A program made the position numbers and the translations under genes. Shown one piece after another: positions 22,083-33,800 of a stretch of 64,000 nucleotides of DNA. Each line of letters begins with the position of its first letter. Within the stretch, counting starts at the first letter, position 1. The stretch is from Megalobrama amblycephala. Taxonomy: Eukaryota; Chordata; Actinopteri; Cypriniformes; Xenocyprididae. The notes beneath the pieces are model-generated. The model searched no databases, was not told the origin of the DNA, and saw nothing but the letters and a program-made list of their open reading frames with translations. The stretch is from assembly GCF_018812025.1 (NCBI RefSeq), contig NC_063063.1, positions 5,920,442 to 5,984,441 of the forward strand. Direction: 5' to 3'.

Positions 22083-23702
22083 GTGCTGGTCATATAATTA
22101 GAATATCATCAAAAAGTTGATTTATTTTACTAATTCCATTCAAAAAGTGAAACTTGTATATTATATTCATTCATTACACACAGACTGATATATTTCAAAT
22201 GTTTATTTCTTTTAATTTTGATGATTATAACTGACAACTAAGGAAAATCCCAAATTCAGTATCTCAGAAAATTTGAATATTACTTAAGACCAATACAAAG
22301 AAAGGATTTTTAGAAATCTTGGCCAAATCTTGGCAAGTATGAACATGAAAAGTATGAGCATGTACAGCACTCAATACTTAGCTGGGGCTCCTTTTGCCTG
22401 AATTACTGCAGCAATGCGGCATAGCATGGAGTCGATCAGTCTGTGGCACTGCTCAGGTGTTATGAGAGCCCAGGTTGCTCTGATAGTGGCCTTCAGCTCT
22501 TCTGCATTGTTGGGTCTGGCATATCGCATCTTCCTCTTCACAATACCCCATAGATTGTTCTATGGGGTTAAGGTCAGGCGAGTTTGCTGGCCAATTAACA
22601 ACAGGGAATACCATGGTCCTTAAACCAGGTACTGGTAGCTTTGGCACTGTGTGCAGGTGCCAGGTCCTGTTGGAAAATGAAATCTGCATCTCCATAAAGT
22701 TGGTCAGCAGCAGGAAGCATGAAGTGCTCTAAAACTTCCTGGTATACGGCTGCGTTGACCTTGGACCTCAGAAAACACAGTGGACCAACACCAGCAGATG
22801 ACATGGCACCCCAAACCATCACTGACTGTGGAAACTTTACACTGGACCTCAAGCAACGTGGATTGTGTGCCTCTCCTCTCTTCCTCCAGACTCTGGGACC
22901 CTGATTTCCAAAAGAAAAACAAAATTGACTTTCATCAGAGAACATAACTTTGGACCACTCAGCAGCAGTCCAGTCCTTTTTGTCTTTAGCCCAGGCGAGA
23001 TGCTTCTGATGCTGTCTGTTGTTCAAGAGTGGCTTGACACAAGGAATGCGACAGCTGAAACTCATGTCTTGCATACGTCTGTGCGTAGTGGTTCTTGAAG
23101 CACTGACTCCAGCTACTGTCCACTCTTTGTGAATCTCCCCTGACATTTTTGAATGGGTTTTGTTTCGCAATCCTCTCCAGGGTGCGGTTATCCCTATTGC
23201 TTGTACACTTTTTTTTCTACCACATCTTTTCCTTCCCTTCACCTCTCTATTAATGTGCTTGGACACAGAGCTTTGTGAACAGCCAGCCTCTTTTGTATTG
23301 ACCTTTTGTGTCTTGCCCTCCTTGTGCAAGGTGTCAGTGGTCGTCTTTTGGACAACTGTCAAGTCAGCAGTCTTCCCCATGATTGTGTAGCCTACAGAAG
23401 TAGACTGAGAGACCATTTAAAGGCCTTTGCAGGAGTTTTGAGTAAATTAGCTGATTAGAGTGTGGCACCAGGTGTCTTCAATAATATTGAACCTTTTCAC
23501 AATATTCTAATTTTCTGAGATACTGAATTCGGGATTTTCCTTAGTTGTCAGTTATAATCATCAAAATGAAAAGAGATAAACATTTGAAATATATCAGTCT
23601 GTGTGTAATGAATGAATATAATATACAAGTTTCACTTTTTGAATGGAATTAGTGAAATAAATCAACTTTTTGATGATATTCTAATTATATGACCAGCACC
23701 TG
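22080..23702 (-). mobile_element. Tc1-like element, copy 2
   Basis: The element is 1,623 bp with TA at 22078-22079 and 23703-23704. Its termini CAGGTGCTGGTCATATAATT and ATTATATGACCAGCACCTG are the same family as 8408-10008, again with inverted repeats of about 200 bases. It sits between a (TA)n tract and an (ATAAT)n tract. The transposase is better preserved than in copy 1. Confidence 0.92.
22371..23380 (-). pseudogene. Tc1-like DDE transposase, two late frameshifts (copy 2)
   Basis: A single frame runs from MGKTADLTVV (23380) through the helix-turn-helix, FSDESQFCFSFGNQGPRVWR (first Asp) and FQQDLAPAHSAKATSTWFKD (second Asp) to HGIPCC. There an extra A (GGGAATACC against GGGATACC in copy 1, near 22609) shifts it. 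The next frame holds VVNWPANSPDLNPIE (the catalytic Glu) and is broken again near 22556, where copy 2 has ATTGTTCTA and copy 1 ATTTTCTA. The product is thus cut off before the third catalytic residue. Confidence 0.85.
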
Positions 23703-23711
23703 TATATAAAT

Positions 23712-23820
23712 TAATATAATATAATATAATATAATATAATATAATATAATATAATATAATATAATATAATATAATATAATATAATATAATATAATATAAT
23801 ATAATATAATAATAATATAA
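23712..23820. repeat. (ATAAT)n pentanucleotide repeat
   Basis: About twenty near-perfect TATAA/ATAAT units immediately right of Tc1 copy 2. Translations of this tract are compositional. Confidence 0.9.
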
Positions 23821-25866
23821 AATATATATTTGTTTTTAATTTAAGAAGAAAAAGTACACGAAATACAAGTGTGGGTTTGTTTACGGCACTCCACTCAAAA
23901 TGCGAGACAAAACGGGAGTTCTGACAAGCGTGCAGGTACAAACAGCACGCATGACGGCAAATGAAGGACCATTTCTATATTCCTGTGACATGCTATATTA
24001 CTGGTTACGGTGGCATGATGGCCAAGGCATATCTTCAAATGTCTGCACTGGAGCCGTGCCTGATCAACCCCGTCATTACGAGAGCCAGACTGCCAAACTT
24101 ATATTTTTCTATATGCCCTGCCTTTCAGAAATAATAAAATGCTTGGGTGGGATGCCATCAATTTTTTTTTCCTCTCGTAGAGTATGCGCCGTATTCGCAA
24201 GTGCAGCAGTGTGTGTGCGATTTTTCTTTTTTTTTTTTTTTTTCGCCAGGATGATCACAAACATCTTTCAAATACTAACTTTCTCTGTATGGATATAAAT
24301 TACACAGGAAAAGGAACACTTAGCATATAGTTTAGGAAACCAAAATCTAGCCAAAAAATTGCTCCAAATATACACAGTTCACAAAAATAGTTGCTATGTC
24401 TGGTTTCACATTGCAGGTCTCATGAATTAGCCTGCTACACTAGGCCTTTAGGCCAGTACAAATCTTTGTTTGTGTTCATCTGAAGAAAGAGTCATATACA
24501 GTACGTATAGGACGGCATACTCTACATAATGTAACTCCATATTTGTGAAGATATGTTAATGTCATTGTAAAAAGTCAGTGTAACATAGCTAAGTTTGACT
24601 TTCAGGGAAAATACATTGGTTTAATATAATATAGCTAAGTTCTGATTTTAAGGAAAATTACATAAGGGCAGTGTTATTTAGACCTAGTCAAGATTAGGTC
24701 TGAGGAAAATCACATTGCTTCAATGATTGTGATAGTTCCGATAGAGCCAGTTTGGTTACATCCAACATGATCAGATATACAGTTATATTAATGTAATAAC
24801 TTTATGTGGAAATTTGCCTCATCATTAAAATACATTCAAATGATCAGGTAATACATTTGTTGCTCATGTCCAATGACAATAAAAGCCCTGTCTTCCTAAC
24901 AACAAAGACAGCAAAACTTAATTACCACAACCAAAGGGATCTTCATCTTGACACTGATTGTGTAAGGTGTGTTCTTAATATACAGTGCATTTAAAACATG
25001 ACCACAAACCCATTAACCACTGAGGCCAAACTGGCGGCTGGGAGCTTTTGGATGGCAGCCAGTGGAGTGAAGGTAAAAAAAAAAAGTGTGTTTATGTATT
25101 TAGTCCTTTTTAAAGACACGCTCACACACCCTGACACTTTACATTGGCTCCAGGATGTGCAGTTTGATACTTTGAAACGCTCTCTCTGTCTCTCATCTGA
25201 TGGTTAATTATAGAATTTTAAATATCCATGACGCGTGGGCAGGTACCCGTAATAACATATATGCCAGCTTGTAATTATTGACTTTATTTACTTTTTGGAT
25301 GTTTGTTTGAAATAATGCACTGCTGGTATCGTGATCTGGAGATCAAAGTGCTGAGGACATTATTAACATGCGCTCATCAGGCAAGGATAATCATTTAAAG
25401 TGTAATTACTTCACCACGCCCAGGATAATCGTGTTTTTCCCCCTTGCTCTTGGCATTTTAAATAGTGTGATTCATATGTTAGGTTAGTGTGTTGCCTAAG
25501 GGCTGTTTAATGGAAGAGAAAAGAGGTCCATATCTCTATTCATGACTTTTGGGTTGATGAGTTTTCAGGCCTATGATGTTACATAAGGGTGTTAGTGATT
25601 TAGTTCAGACAGGTTTGAACGTGTTTCTTGAGTCAAAGACAATAGTTTAAAATTACTAAGACACACAGATGTATATAGCCTATCAATGTCAAAAGATTTA
25701 GTAGCACAAATATAAGAGTCTCGTGACACCTAGTGGAGAAGTCTATGCCTGCAACAGAGGCCATTAAATACTCATTTGATTTCCAACAAATGGACACTTA
25801 TGCCAACTAGTGGCGAAAATGAGAACAACACGTGCTCTGAAAACATGAGGATTTTTTTTTGCTGCT
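23821..25866. other. Intergenic, no gene seen
   Basis: An open frame at 23900-24298 ends in a phenylalanine run from a T tract and has no domain. The rest contains A/T runs and short frames only. I see no exon structure. Confidence 0.4.
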
Positions 25867-25870
25867 TTAA

Positions 25871-26233
25871 GGTATAGTTCACCCAAAAATGAAAACTGAG
25901 GTACATTAACTTCCATAGTATTTTTGTCCATACTGCACTCTAAAAAATTGCTGGGTTGTTGTGGGTCTTTTTTCTTTTTTTTTTTTTAACCAACTGGTTT
26001 AAGTAAACCAGTTGAGTTTGTCCAAATTTGACCCAAACATGGGTTGAAATAACCCAGTATGTGTTTTTTTTGAGTGTATGGAAGTCAGTGGGGTCCATTG
26101 ACTGTTTGGTTACCCATATTCTTCAAAATATCTTCTTTTGTGTTCAGCAGAAGAAATAAATTCATACAGGTTTGGAACAACCTGAAAGTGAGTAAATGAT
26201 GACAGAATTTTCATTTTTGGGTGAACTATCCCT
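25871..26233. repeat. TTAA-bounded repeat with a second repeat nested inside
   Basis: TTAA at 25867-25870 and 26234-26237, with ends GGTATAGTTCACCCAAAAAT and TTTTTGGGTGAACTATCCC. At about 25938-26078 the palindrome is interrupted by a short element with ends CACTCTAAAAAA and TTTTTTTGAGTG and internal TGGGTTG/AACCCAG wording. The flanks CCATACT and ATGGAAGTCAGTGG would otherwise be continuous. Confidence 0.65.
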
Positions 26234-26264
26234 TTAACTTTTTTTTTTTTTTTTTTTTTTTTGT

Positions 26265-26530
26265 GGAAAAAAATGTTAAGCAGCATAACTGTTTTCAACA
26301 TGGATAATAGTAAGAAATGTTACCTGAGCACCAAATCAGTATATTGAAATGATTTCTGAAGGATCATATGACTGATGACTTGAGTAATGATGCTGAAAAT
26401 TCAGCTTTGCATCACAGGAATAAATTACATTTTAAAATGTATTAAAATAGAAAACAGTTCTTTTAATTCATAATAATATTTCACAATATTACTATTTTTA
26501 CTGTTAATGTTTCCAAACTTTTGACAGGTA
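26265..26530. repeat. Interspersed repeat (TCTGAAGGATCATATGAC family)
   Basis: It includes CAAATCAGTATATTGAAATG, ATTTCTGAAGGATCATATGA and ATTCAGCTTTGCATCACAGG. A shorter, diverged relative is at about 63155-63255 in a pcdh15 intron. No coding content. Bases 26531-27268 hold no recognisable gene. Confidence 0.5.
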
Positions 26531-27370
26531 CTGTATAGAGAAGGAACAATTTTATAACCAGCCTATTATTTTTAAGACTACACACTTGTTCTTCTGACAC
26601 ATGATGGATTATGATAGCCAGGGGTACTGGGTTGTTTTTAAGGCATCATCTGATAAAACTAATTTGACAGGAAATTGAAGAGAGAGGATCGCTGGTTAAG
26701 GTCACAGTGGTTGGAGAGGCAATTTCAGAGATGGGCTTAAAGTGTGTTCATGGGGAAATAGTCTTGGTCCCCCTCTCCTGTGACCTCTGAACATTCAAGC
26801 TTTGGTGTTTCTTCATTGCTACCTTAAAGGTGAAGTGTGACATTTCTGTGCCACTAAAGGGACTAAACAGAATTGAATTGTTTGTTTGAGTGATATGACC
26901 AGGTTGGACATAACTACATTGGCTATAAGTTGGGTAGATGTGCAAATCCAGTGTTTGTGTACCATCCTGACTAATAAAATAACTTTTAACAATATCCAGT
27001 TGAATATTGAATGCAGCATAGATGTAGTGTTCGCTGCCTAATGATGCCCATATCACATGAAACTGGAACTTAATCTTGACAGTTTAGTACATTTTGGACT
27101 TTTCCCATTCTAGTAGACAGAGTGAGGAGTGGTATTATATACACTAATCTACATTATGGTGCCTGTCCCATTATTTACACTTGCAGTCCACTTGAGATAC
27201 ATTGCACGTGACAGAAAGTTAGTATTCAAGACTTTTTCAGGTCTGTAAAATGCCAAAGCTCAGTGCCCTTAAAGGGATAGATTACCCAATAATGAAAACT
27301 CATTTACTCACCCTGAAGTTGTTCCAAACCCATATGAGTTTATTTCTTCTGTTGAACACAAAAGAAGATA

Positions 27371-28879
27371 CAACCCGAATTCCGGAAATGTTGGGACGTT
27401 TTTTAAATTTGAATAAAATGAAAACTAAAAGACTTTCAAATCACATGAGCCTATATTTTATTCACAATAGAACATAGATAACATGAATGTTTAAACTGAA
27501 ATTTTACAATTTTATGCACAAAATTAGCTCATTTCAAATTTAATGCCTTTTACAGGTCTCAAAATAGTTGGGACGGGGGCATGTTTACCATGGTGTAACA
27601 TCTCCTCTTCTTTTCAAAACAGTGTGAAGATGTCTGGGCATCAAGGTTATGAGTTTCTGGAGTTTTGGTGTTGGAATTTGGTCCCATTCTTGCCTGATAC
27701 AGGTTTACTAGCTGCTGAAGAGTTTGTGGTCATCTTTGACGTATTTTTCTCTATAGGTGAAAGATCTGGGCTGCAGGCAGGCCAATTCAGCACCCGGACT
27801 CTTCTACGATGAAGCCATGCTGTTGTAATAGCTGCAGTATGTGGTTTTGCATTGTCCTGCTGAAATACACAAGGCCGTCCCTGAAATAGACATCGTCTGG
27901 AGGGGAGCATATGTTGCTCTAAAAACTTTATATACCTTTCAGCATTCATAGTGCCTTCCAAAACATGCAAGCTGCCCATAACCGTATGCACTTATGCACC
28001 CCCATACCATCAGAGATGCTGGCTTTTGAACTGAACACTGATAACACGCTGGAAGGTCTCCCTCCTCTTTAGCCCTGGAGGACACTGTGTCCATGATTTC
28101 CAACAAGAATGTCAAATTTGGACTCGTCTGACCATAGAACACTTTTCCACTTTTGAAACAGTCCATTTTAAATGAGCCTTGGCCCACAGGACACAACAGC
28201 ACTTCTGGGCCATGTTCACATATGGGTTCCTTTTTGCATGATAGAGCTTTAGTTGGCATCTGCAGATGGCACAGCGGATTGTGTTTACCGACAGTGGTTT
28301 CTGGAAGTATTCCTGGGGCCATTTAGTAATGTCATTGACAAAATCATGTCGATGAGTGATGCAGTGTCATCTGAGGGCCTGAAGACCTCAGGCATCCAAT
28401 AAAGGTCTTCGGCATTGCCCCTTATGCACAGAGATTTCTCCAGTTTCTCTGAATCTTTTGATGATGTTATGTACTGTAGATGATGAGATTTGCAAAGCCT
28501 TTTCAATTTAACATTGAGGAACATTGTTTTTAAACTATTCCACACCATCTTTTTACACACTCTTTACCTCTCTAAGACATCCCTTTTATAGCTAATCATG
28601 TCACAGACCTGATATATGTTAACTTAATTAGTTGCTAGATGTTCTCCCAGCTGAATCTTTTCAGAATTTCTTGCTTTTTCAGCCATTTGTTGCCCCCGTG
28701 CCAACTATTTTGAGACCTGTAGCAGGCATCAAATTTGAAATGAGCTCATTTAGTGGATAAAAGGCTAAAATTTCTCAGTTTAAACATTTGTTATGTTATC
28801 TATGTTCTTTTGTGAATAAAACAAAATAATGATAATAATAATTTGAAAAACCTTCCCAACATTTCCGCAGTTTAGGTTG
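27371..28879 (-). mobile_element. Tc1/mariner-type element nested in the palindrome
   Basis: The element is 1,509 bp with TA duplications at 27369-27370 and 28880-28881. The ends are CAACCCGAATTCCGGAAATG and, inverted, CATTTCCGCAGTTTAGGTTG. Taking out the element and one TA restores AGAAGATATTTTGAAGAATG, the usual sequence of the host palindrome family. It carries a decayed transposase on the minus strand. The family is distinct from the other Tc1-like copies here. Confidence 0.85.
27647..28560 (-). pseudogene. Tc1/mariner-type transposase, decayed
   Basis: In separate minus-strand frames one reads [12 protein letters not shown], then [20 protein letters not shown], then FQQDNAKPHTAAITTAWLHR (second catalytic Asp) and LNWPACSPDLSPIE, where the final Glu region is followed at once by foreign-looking KNTSKMTTN. 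Frame changes occur near 27990 and 28320. The N-terminal half (28285-28560) is poorly recognisable. It cannot give an active enzyme. Confidence 0.7.
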
Positions 28880-29006
28880 TATTTTGAAGAATGTTGGTAA
28901 CCAGACAGTTGATGGTAGCCATTGAATTCCGTAGTATTTTTTTTTTCCTACTATGGACGTCAATGGCTACCGTCAACTGTCTGGTTACCAACATTCTTCA
29001 AAATAC

Positions 29007-30284
29007 TTACTTGCTCAGATGACAATGTCGTCTATAGGATTCTCTTCTTACTATCAGCATTTGTAGCTACTCGGATCTGCTCTGATATTGTGATCACTGA
29101 TAACCAAATAAACCTCTAACAGGTTCTACAAATGATGGCACCAGCACCTCCCGCACATTTAATATTAATACTATTTATATAATGTGTTGTCACTTATAAA
29201 TGCACGTTTGACAGTAGCTTGAGTTGACAGCAGTAGCCTGAGCTTGAGTTGGGATGTGGATGTAAATTTATTTTAACACTGGAAAGAAAAATGCAAAAAA
29301 CAACCATTTAGATGCGGTTTGGAGCCCTGCTCAAACCATCATCAGATTCATCCACCTAGAATAGCAATGCTGAAGCACATCTTATGTAACAAATGTTCCT
29401 AGTACTTGCAATGATGTTTCAACCACAGATGTCGATAGAGATCATTTCATAATGTACCTTTAAGCAGTAAACAAATTATGTGCCGCTTACTTGTTTCATT
29501 ATATCGATGAAAATAAGGATAAATGAAAAGCCGTAGTTTTATCAGGAATGTTTTATTTGATGTGCCTGTTCCTCTGCTTTGTAGAAACAGCCAGATATTA
29601 TCAAAGGCTGAACAATGAGAGCAGTTTCTGCATTGCTTTCTCATATATATACCAGCCTGCCAATAATAATAATAAAAAATTATGGAAAATGAAATAAAAT
29701 AAAAATAAAACAACAACAACAAAAGTTGTTCTCTTCAGTTTGGCAAGTGTCTGTAACAGAATGTGACCATATACTGAATAAGTCTGTTTTGATATACTGT
29801 AACTCGGTATAAAAAAGCACAAAAATATAGCACTTTGAACTCTGGTGCAAGTCCATTCAAATGACTGTGGCATTAAGCAAATGTACGGCGCACAAGTGCA
29901 CCTTAGATTCATCACAATTATTTTCATTGACTATTTACCAAAAATACACTTCCGCAGACAATTGTTTTTGCCTTTTAAACTGTAAAAAGCACAAAAATGT
30001 ATTTATGAAAGCATACAATACATTGATAACAAATTCCAAATAATAATTATTAAAAATAAGTAATGATAGACGACAATCAATGGGCAAAAAACAAGTGTTT
30101 GATTTTTTTTTTTTTTTTTTTAAGGTACTTATGAATGCAACAATCACTGAGAAGCTCATTGTTCAGGGCCATGGAAAAGCAAATATAATACTGAATGAAT
30201 TGAAGTGCAATTTTATCATTTTATGCTGCAAATTCAGTTTATCTCCCTTACGTTCTTTAAGACAATAGATCATCTGTTTGTAAG
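29007..30284. other. Downstream flank of pcdh15; possible 3' UTR of CD3
   Basis: No open frame has a domain signature. If the CD3 message extends here, TTTATT (AATAAA on the minus strand) occurs at about 29552 and 29267, but I cannot tell which, if either, is used. A T run at 30103-30121 and A-rich tracts are otherwise the only features. Confidence 0.3.
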
Positions 30285-30857
30285 TCACAGTTTTGTCATT
30301 GGTATGTGCAGGTTATTCCAAGGACCCATCCAGAGCTCCTCCTCATCTGACTGGGTGCGGTCACTATGTGATCCTAAAGGGTCCCTCACCTCCTGATTGT
30401 CCACTGTGGACTCTTGTTCATCCACATTTTGTGTTCTTTCACCCCCATCATTCACCACATTTGATTTTGAAGCTATACTCTCTGGGCCTGTGGTGCTGGA
30501 GGCCAGAGACCCACTTGAGGGCCTGGTCGTGAGGTTCTGTTCACCTGCTGAGGCGCCTGTGATTATGGGGCTGTTTAAAGGAATTCGCTCTTCATGCGTA
30601 ACAGCAAGTTTGTCCAGTTTCTTAAAGTGCTTTCCCAGTCGTACTGGAGAGTTGAGCTTGATGTTGTTGGTGTGTGCGACCCGTCGCGTCCGGATTATTG
30701 AGCCGTTCTGGGCCAGGTATATGCTCCCATTAATGTTGCTGTGGCTGTTCACATTAGATAGCCGGTTCCTGTGCGATTCAGGTGCACTTTCTTCTCCAGT
30801 TGAACTGGTCTCGTATTCACGGTCTACAATTAGCTTGATCCTCTTTTTTCTACCGTA
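30285..30857 (-). CDS. pcdh15: pcdh15 terminal exon, CD3-type tail
   Basis: The exon is 573 bp, preceded by a strong acceptor (CTGTTTTCTTTTTTCAG) and starting in phase 0 with [19 protein letters not shown]. It contains [20 protein letters not shown] and ends with [17 protein letters not shown] and TGA at 30285. The last three residues (TKL) fit a class I PDZ ligand. It gives 190 residues. The phase matches exon 34221-34350 directly, so CD3 is made by skipping the CD2 exon. The name CD3 follows the mammalian exon order (CD1, CD2, CD3). The match to the mammalian tail is from memory. Confidence 0.9.
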   Translation of the reverse strand, partial: YGRKKRIKLIVDREYETSSTGEESAPESHRNRLSNVNSHSNINGSIYLAQNGSIIRTRRVAHTNNIKLNSPVRLGKHFKKLDKLAVTHEERIPLNSPIITGASAGEQNLTTRPSSGSLASSTTGPESIASKSNVVNDGGERTQNVDEQESTVDNQEVRDPLGSHSDRTQSDEEELWMGPWNNLHIPMTKL

Positions 30858-33800
30858 CTGAAAAAAGAAAACAGGAGTGTCAGATGACTACACAATTACA
30901 AGTTTTTTTATTTTATTTTACACAGCACACAACAGTGGTGGTCTGTCCGAGGAGGCAAGGGAGGCAGAGCCTTTTCAAAAACGCACAACTAAAGCTGTAA
31001 TATTAACTGTTGTTGTTACTGATTTACCACTAACGTGCATATAATATGGATAAAAGTGTAAAAAAGTTTTTTCTTTCATGTGTGATATACTCATTGCCAT
31101 TTGTCTGATGAATAGGGCTGTCCATTCATTCATACATGTTTGTAGGTGGCACTGTGTAATATGTTCCATTTTGTTTCATATGACAAACTTTGGGCTGGTG
31201 ATCTGGAAAATCATTATGTTGTTAATTATTAAGACGATTTTTAAAAATTTACACATCAGCTTCCCCAGAAAATTCCCTCCCAGACCACCACTGCATTAAA
31301 AAGCAAAACAACCAAACACACACACACACACACACACACAACACTTCATGTCCTTTCATGAGCTCATTAAAAGTAATGTGCTCAATAACCAACTGGCATT
31401 GGATTACAGGTTATTTCAACAACGAAAACCAACCTAATTTTGATCTGAACATTAATTGCTGACTTAAACTTTTGAAGGGTGACCTGTAAAGGTAAGACTA
31501 CAAAGGAAAGAGCATGCATGTTATTCAGCAAAGGTTAAGGAGAAATGCCAAGTTGTGCTCAGCGAGAGAAAGACAAGAAGAACAACTCCAATCAGATGAG
31601 GGCATTCAAAAGGCCAATAAAAAGTTCAACACAAGAAATAAAGGCAATGGCTAGTCTTACTGAACATATCAGAATATAATTCAGGAGGCACCGACAGTCT
31701 CAGCTGCATCTGAATTAGAATCCTCATCCTCCCCATCTACTTTAAGGATTCTTGCTCCATCCGAAGAGACTGAACTATCACCAGGGCTGCCAACTCTCTC
31801 TGGAGTCATTTCACCTTCTTCGTTCTCATCTATTGGAGAAAGTTTGTCGATCTCTAAAGCCCTTGCTACACTACTGCTAGTCATTGAGAAGCTGCTCATG
31901 CTGTGGAAGCTCGAATCTCTTCTACTTTCCGGAGAATGGCTGCTTTTAGACATAGAGGACTTTGGATCCTTATTTTGGCTCTCAGAGTCACCTTCTTTCA
32001 ACTGCCCTTTGCCTTCTTCATTATCTTCATCCTCCTTCAGGATGGTCTCTTCTAATGGTTTGGTGTGGATGAAAGTAGTCGCAGGTTCTCGAGATGATCT
32101 GCTGCTCTGTTGCCTGTAGGTTGCTGATCTCTGGGTACCACTGCTGGGAAAACCAGCTTTTAAATTGATGCTTTCAGAGGTTGTACTGCTGTGTCTGGAC
32201 TGGGAAGACCTGACAGATGACACCGTTCCTCTTTCCTCTGATTTGACACTCTCTTTTCCGTTGCTACCTTCCTCAGAGCTTGACTCCTTTGCAGCCTCTT
32301 GTCCGGATTCAGAATCATTTTCCGTCTCAGATGTTCTCTCTGTGTCTGACTCTTGTTCTGTCTCAATCTCTGTGTCTTGATCTGAGTCTGATTCAGTCCT
32401 TGACTCTATTTCAGTGTCATCTAGCGGAGTTTTTATTTGGCTCTCCCTGTCTGAATCAAAAGGACTCTGGTCTTGATCATCATCGGAGTCTAAACTACTC
32501 ATATGTGCTCCTTCCTGGAGTCTGTATGGATGATGAGGTGTGAATGACATGGCACTTCCAGTGTATGACTGCTGAATGATGTCTTCCCTGTTTCTGCCTC
32601 TTTCTTGCTCACTTTCCACAATATCACTAGGGATCCTCTGTGATTCCCTCTCTGACTCGTTGAGTACCCAAGAGATTGAGGCGTTCCCATTACTCCCATG
32701 ATCTACAGTCCCACTAATGCTGCTCAGAGTGTTCTTTTGAGTCTGCAATGTTTTAAAGATGTTCATCTGACTCAAAACTTTGCCAAGTCTTGTCTTTGCA
32801 GAAGGCATTGCTTCTTTAGTTTGGAAATAGCTGCCATCAATGACCATGCCATTGTCCACACTGTTTGAATGCTGCATCCTGTTTGGTTTGGGGTCATCAG
32901 TACTTCCTGCTTTCTCCTCAGGAACTACAATCGGAAATATTTTGTTGTTCTTCCACGGAAGGTGGAATGGAGCTGGAGCTGGGCCGGACCTTTTGTCAAA
33001 AAATTGGCTGAGTTGCATGGGTGCTTTTAGTGTAGCTTCAGCCTTTGAGCTGTAAGGATGTGTGATGCCCTGAGCTGGTCCAGGCAGGTGTTTCTCAAGC
33101 CTTGGAGGCTGATCTCCAAAAGCTAGTCTAGGGGCCCTCCGTGGTGAAGACTTGCCTGGCGGTGGAGCTAGCCTTCTGCCTTGCCTCACAACCTATTACA
33201 TTGATATTAGCCAAGATTTTTATCATTCAGGATATTTAGTCAACCATTCAGATCACTCATCATCTTTGTGGCCATTTCACATGATTCATGTCCGCATTCC
33301 CCAGTGCACTTTGGGGACTGTCAAGGTAGAACGTTAGCCCCTATACCGCATTGCATGCAAATGCTGCAACATGATGGTTAAAGTTCAAACAATTTTAACT
33401 TAACCCAATTTCCATTGATTACTTGACAATCAGCATGATATATCATTACATGGGTGGTGCCAGCAAAACATGATAGAAGAGGGAATGATGCCCTAGATCA
33501 GGGATGGGCAATTCCTGTCCAATTTAGCTTTATCCCTAATCAAACACACCTGCCTGTAATTTCCAGTTAGGGATGGCACTAAAGGCCTTTTCCACACTAA
33601 TACGTTTTCGTTTGAAAACACATCTTTTTCTCTCCGTTTTGGACGTTTGTGTGGATGGTGAAAACAGAGGTATTTGAAAACGATGACGCATGATTAATCA
33701 CGTGACGCATATTGTACCCATAGATGTCTATGTGCAGACCAGTGAATTCTGAACTGCCCATTCCTGCAAAACTCTTGTGAGGATCACCCCAACCTTAGAC

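Larger units (their letters stand above)
27273..29006. repeat. TTAA-family palindrome, host of a nested element, right end lost
   Basis: The left boundary is TTAA (27269-27272). The left arm reads AGGGATAGATTACCCAATAA and ends AAAGAAGA next to the insertion. After the insertion it resumes with TTTTGAAGAATGTTGGTAAC, followed by the palindrome core CCATTGAATTCCGTAGTA/ TACTATGGACGTCAATGG. The right arm stops at about 29006 with no right terminus. The intact relative at 45838-46178 shows the same core. Confidence 0.7.

Noticed and set aside
23900..24298. 132-residue plus-strand open frame
   Set aside because: It ends in a T-run phenylalanine stretch and shows no domain or splice structure.
31844..32119. 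Plus-strand open frames over the CD2 exon
   Set aside because: They are antisense shadows of a long, conserved minus-strand coding exon.
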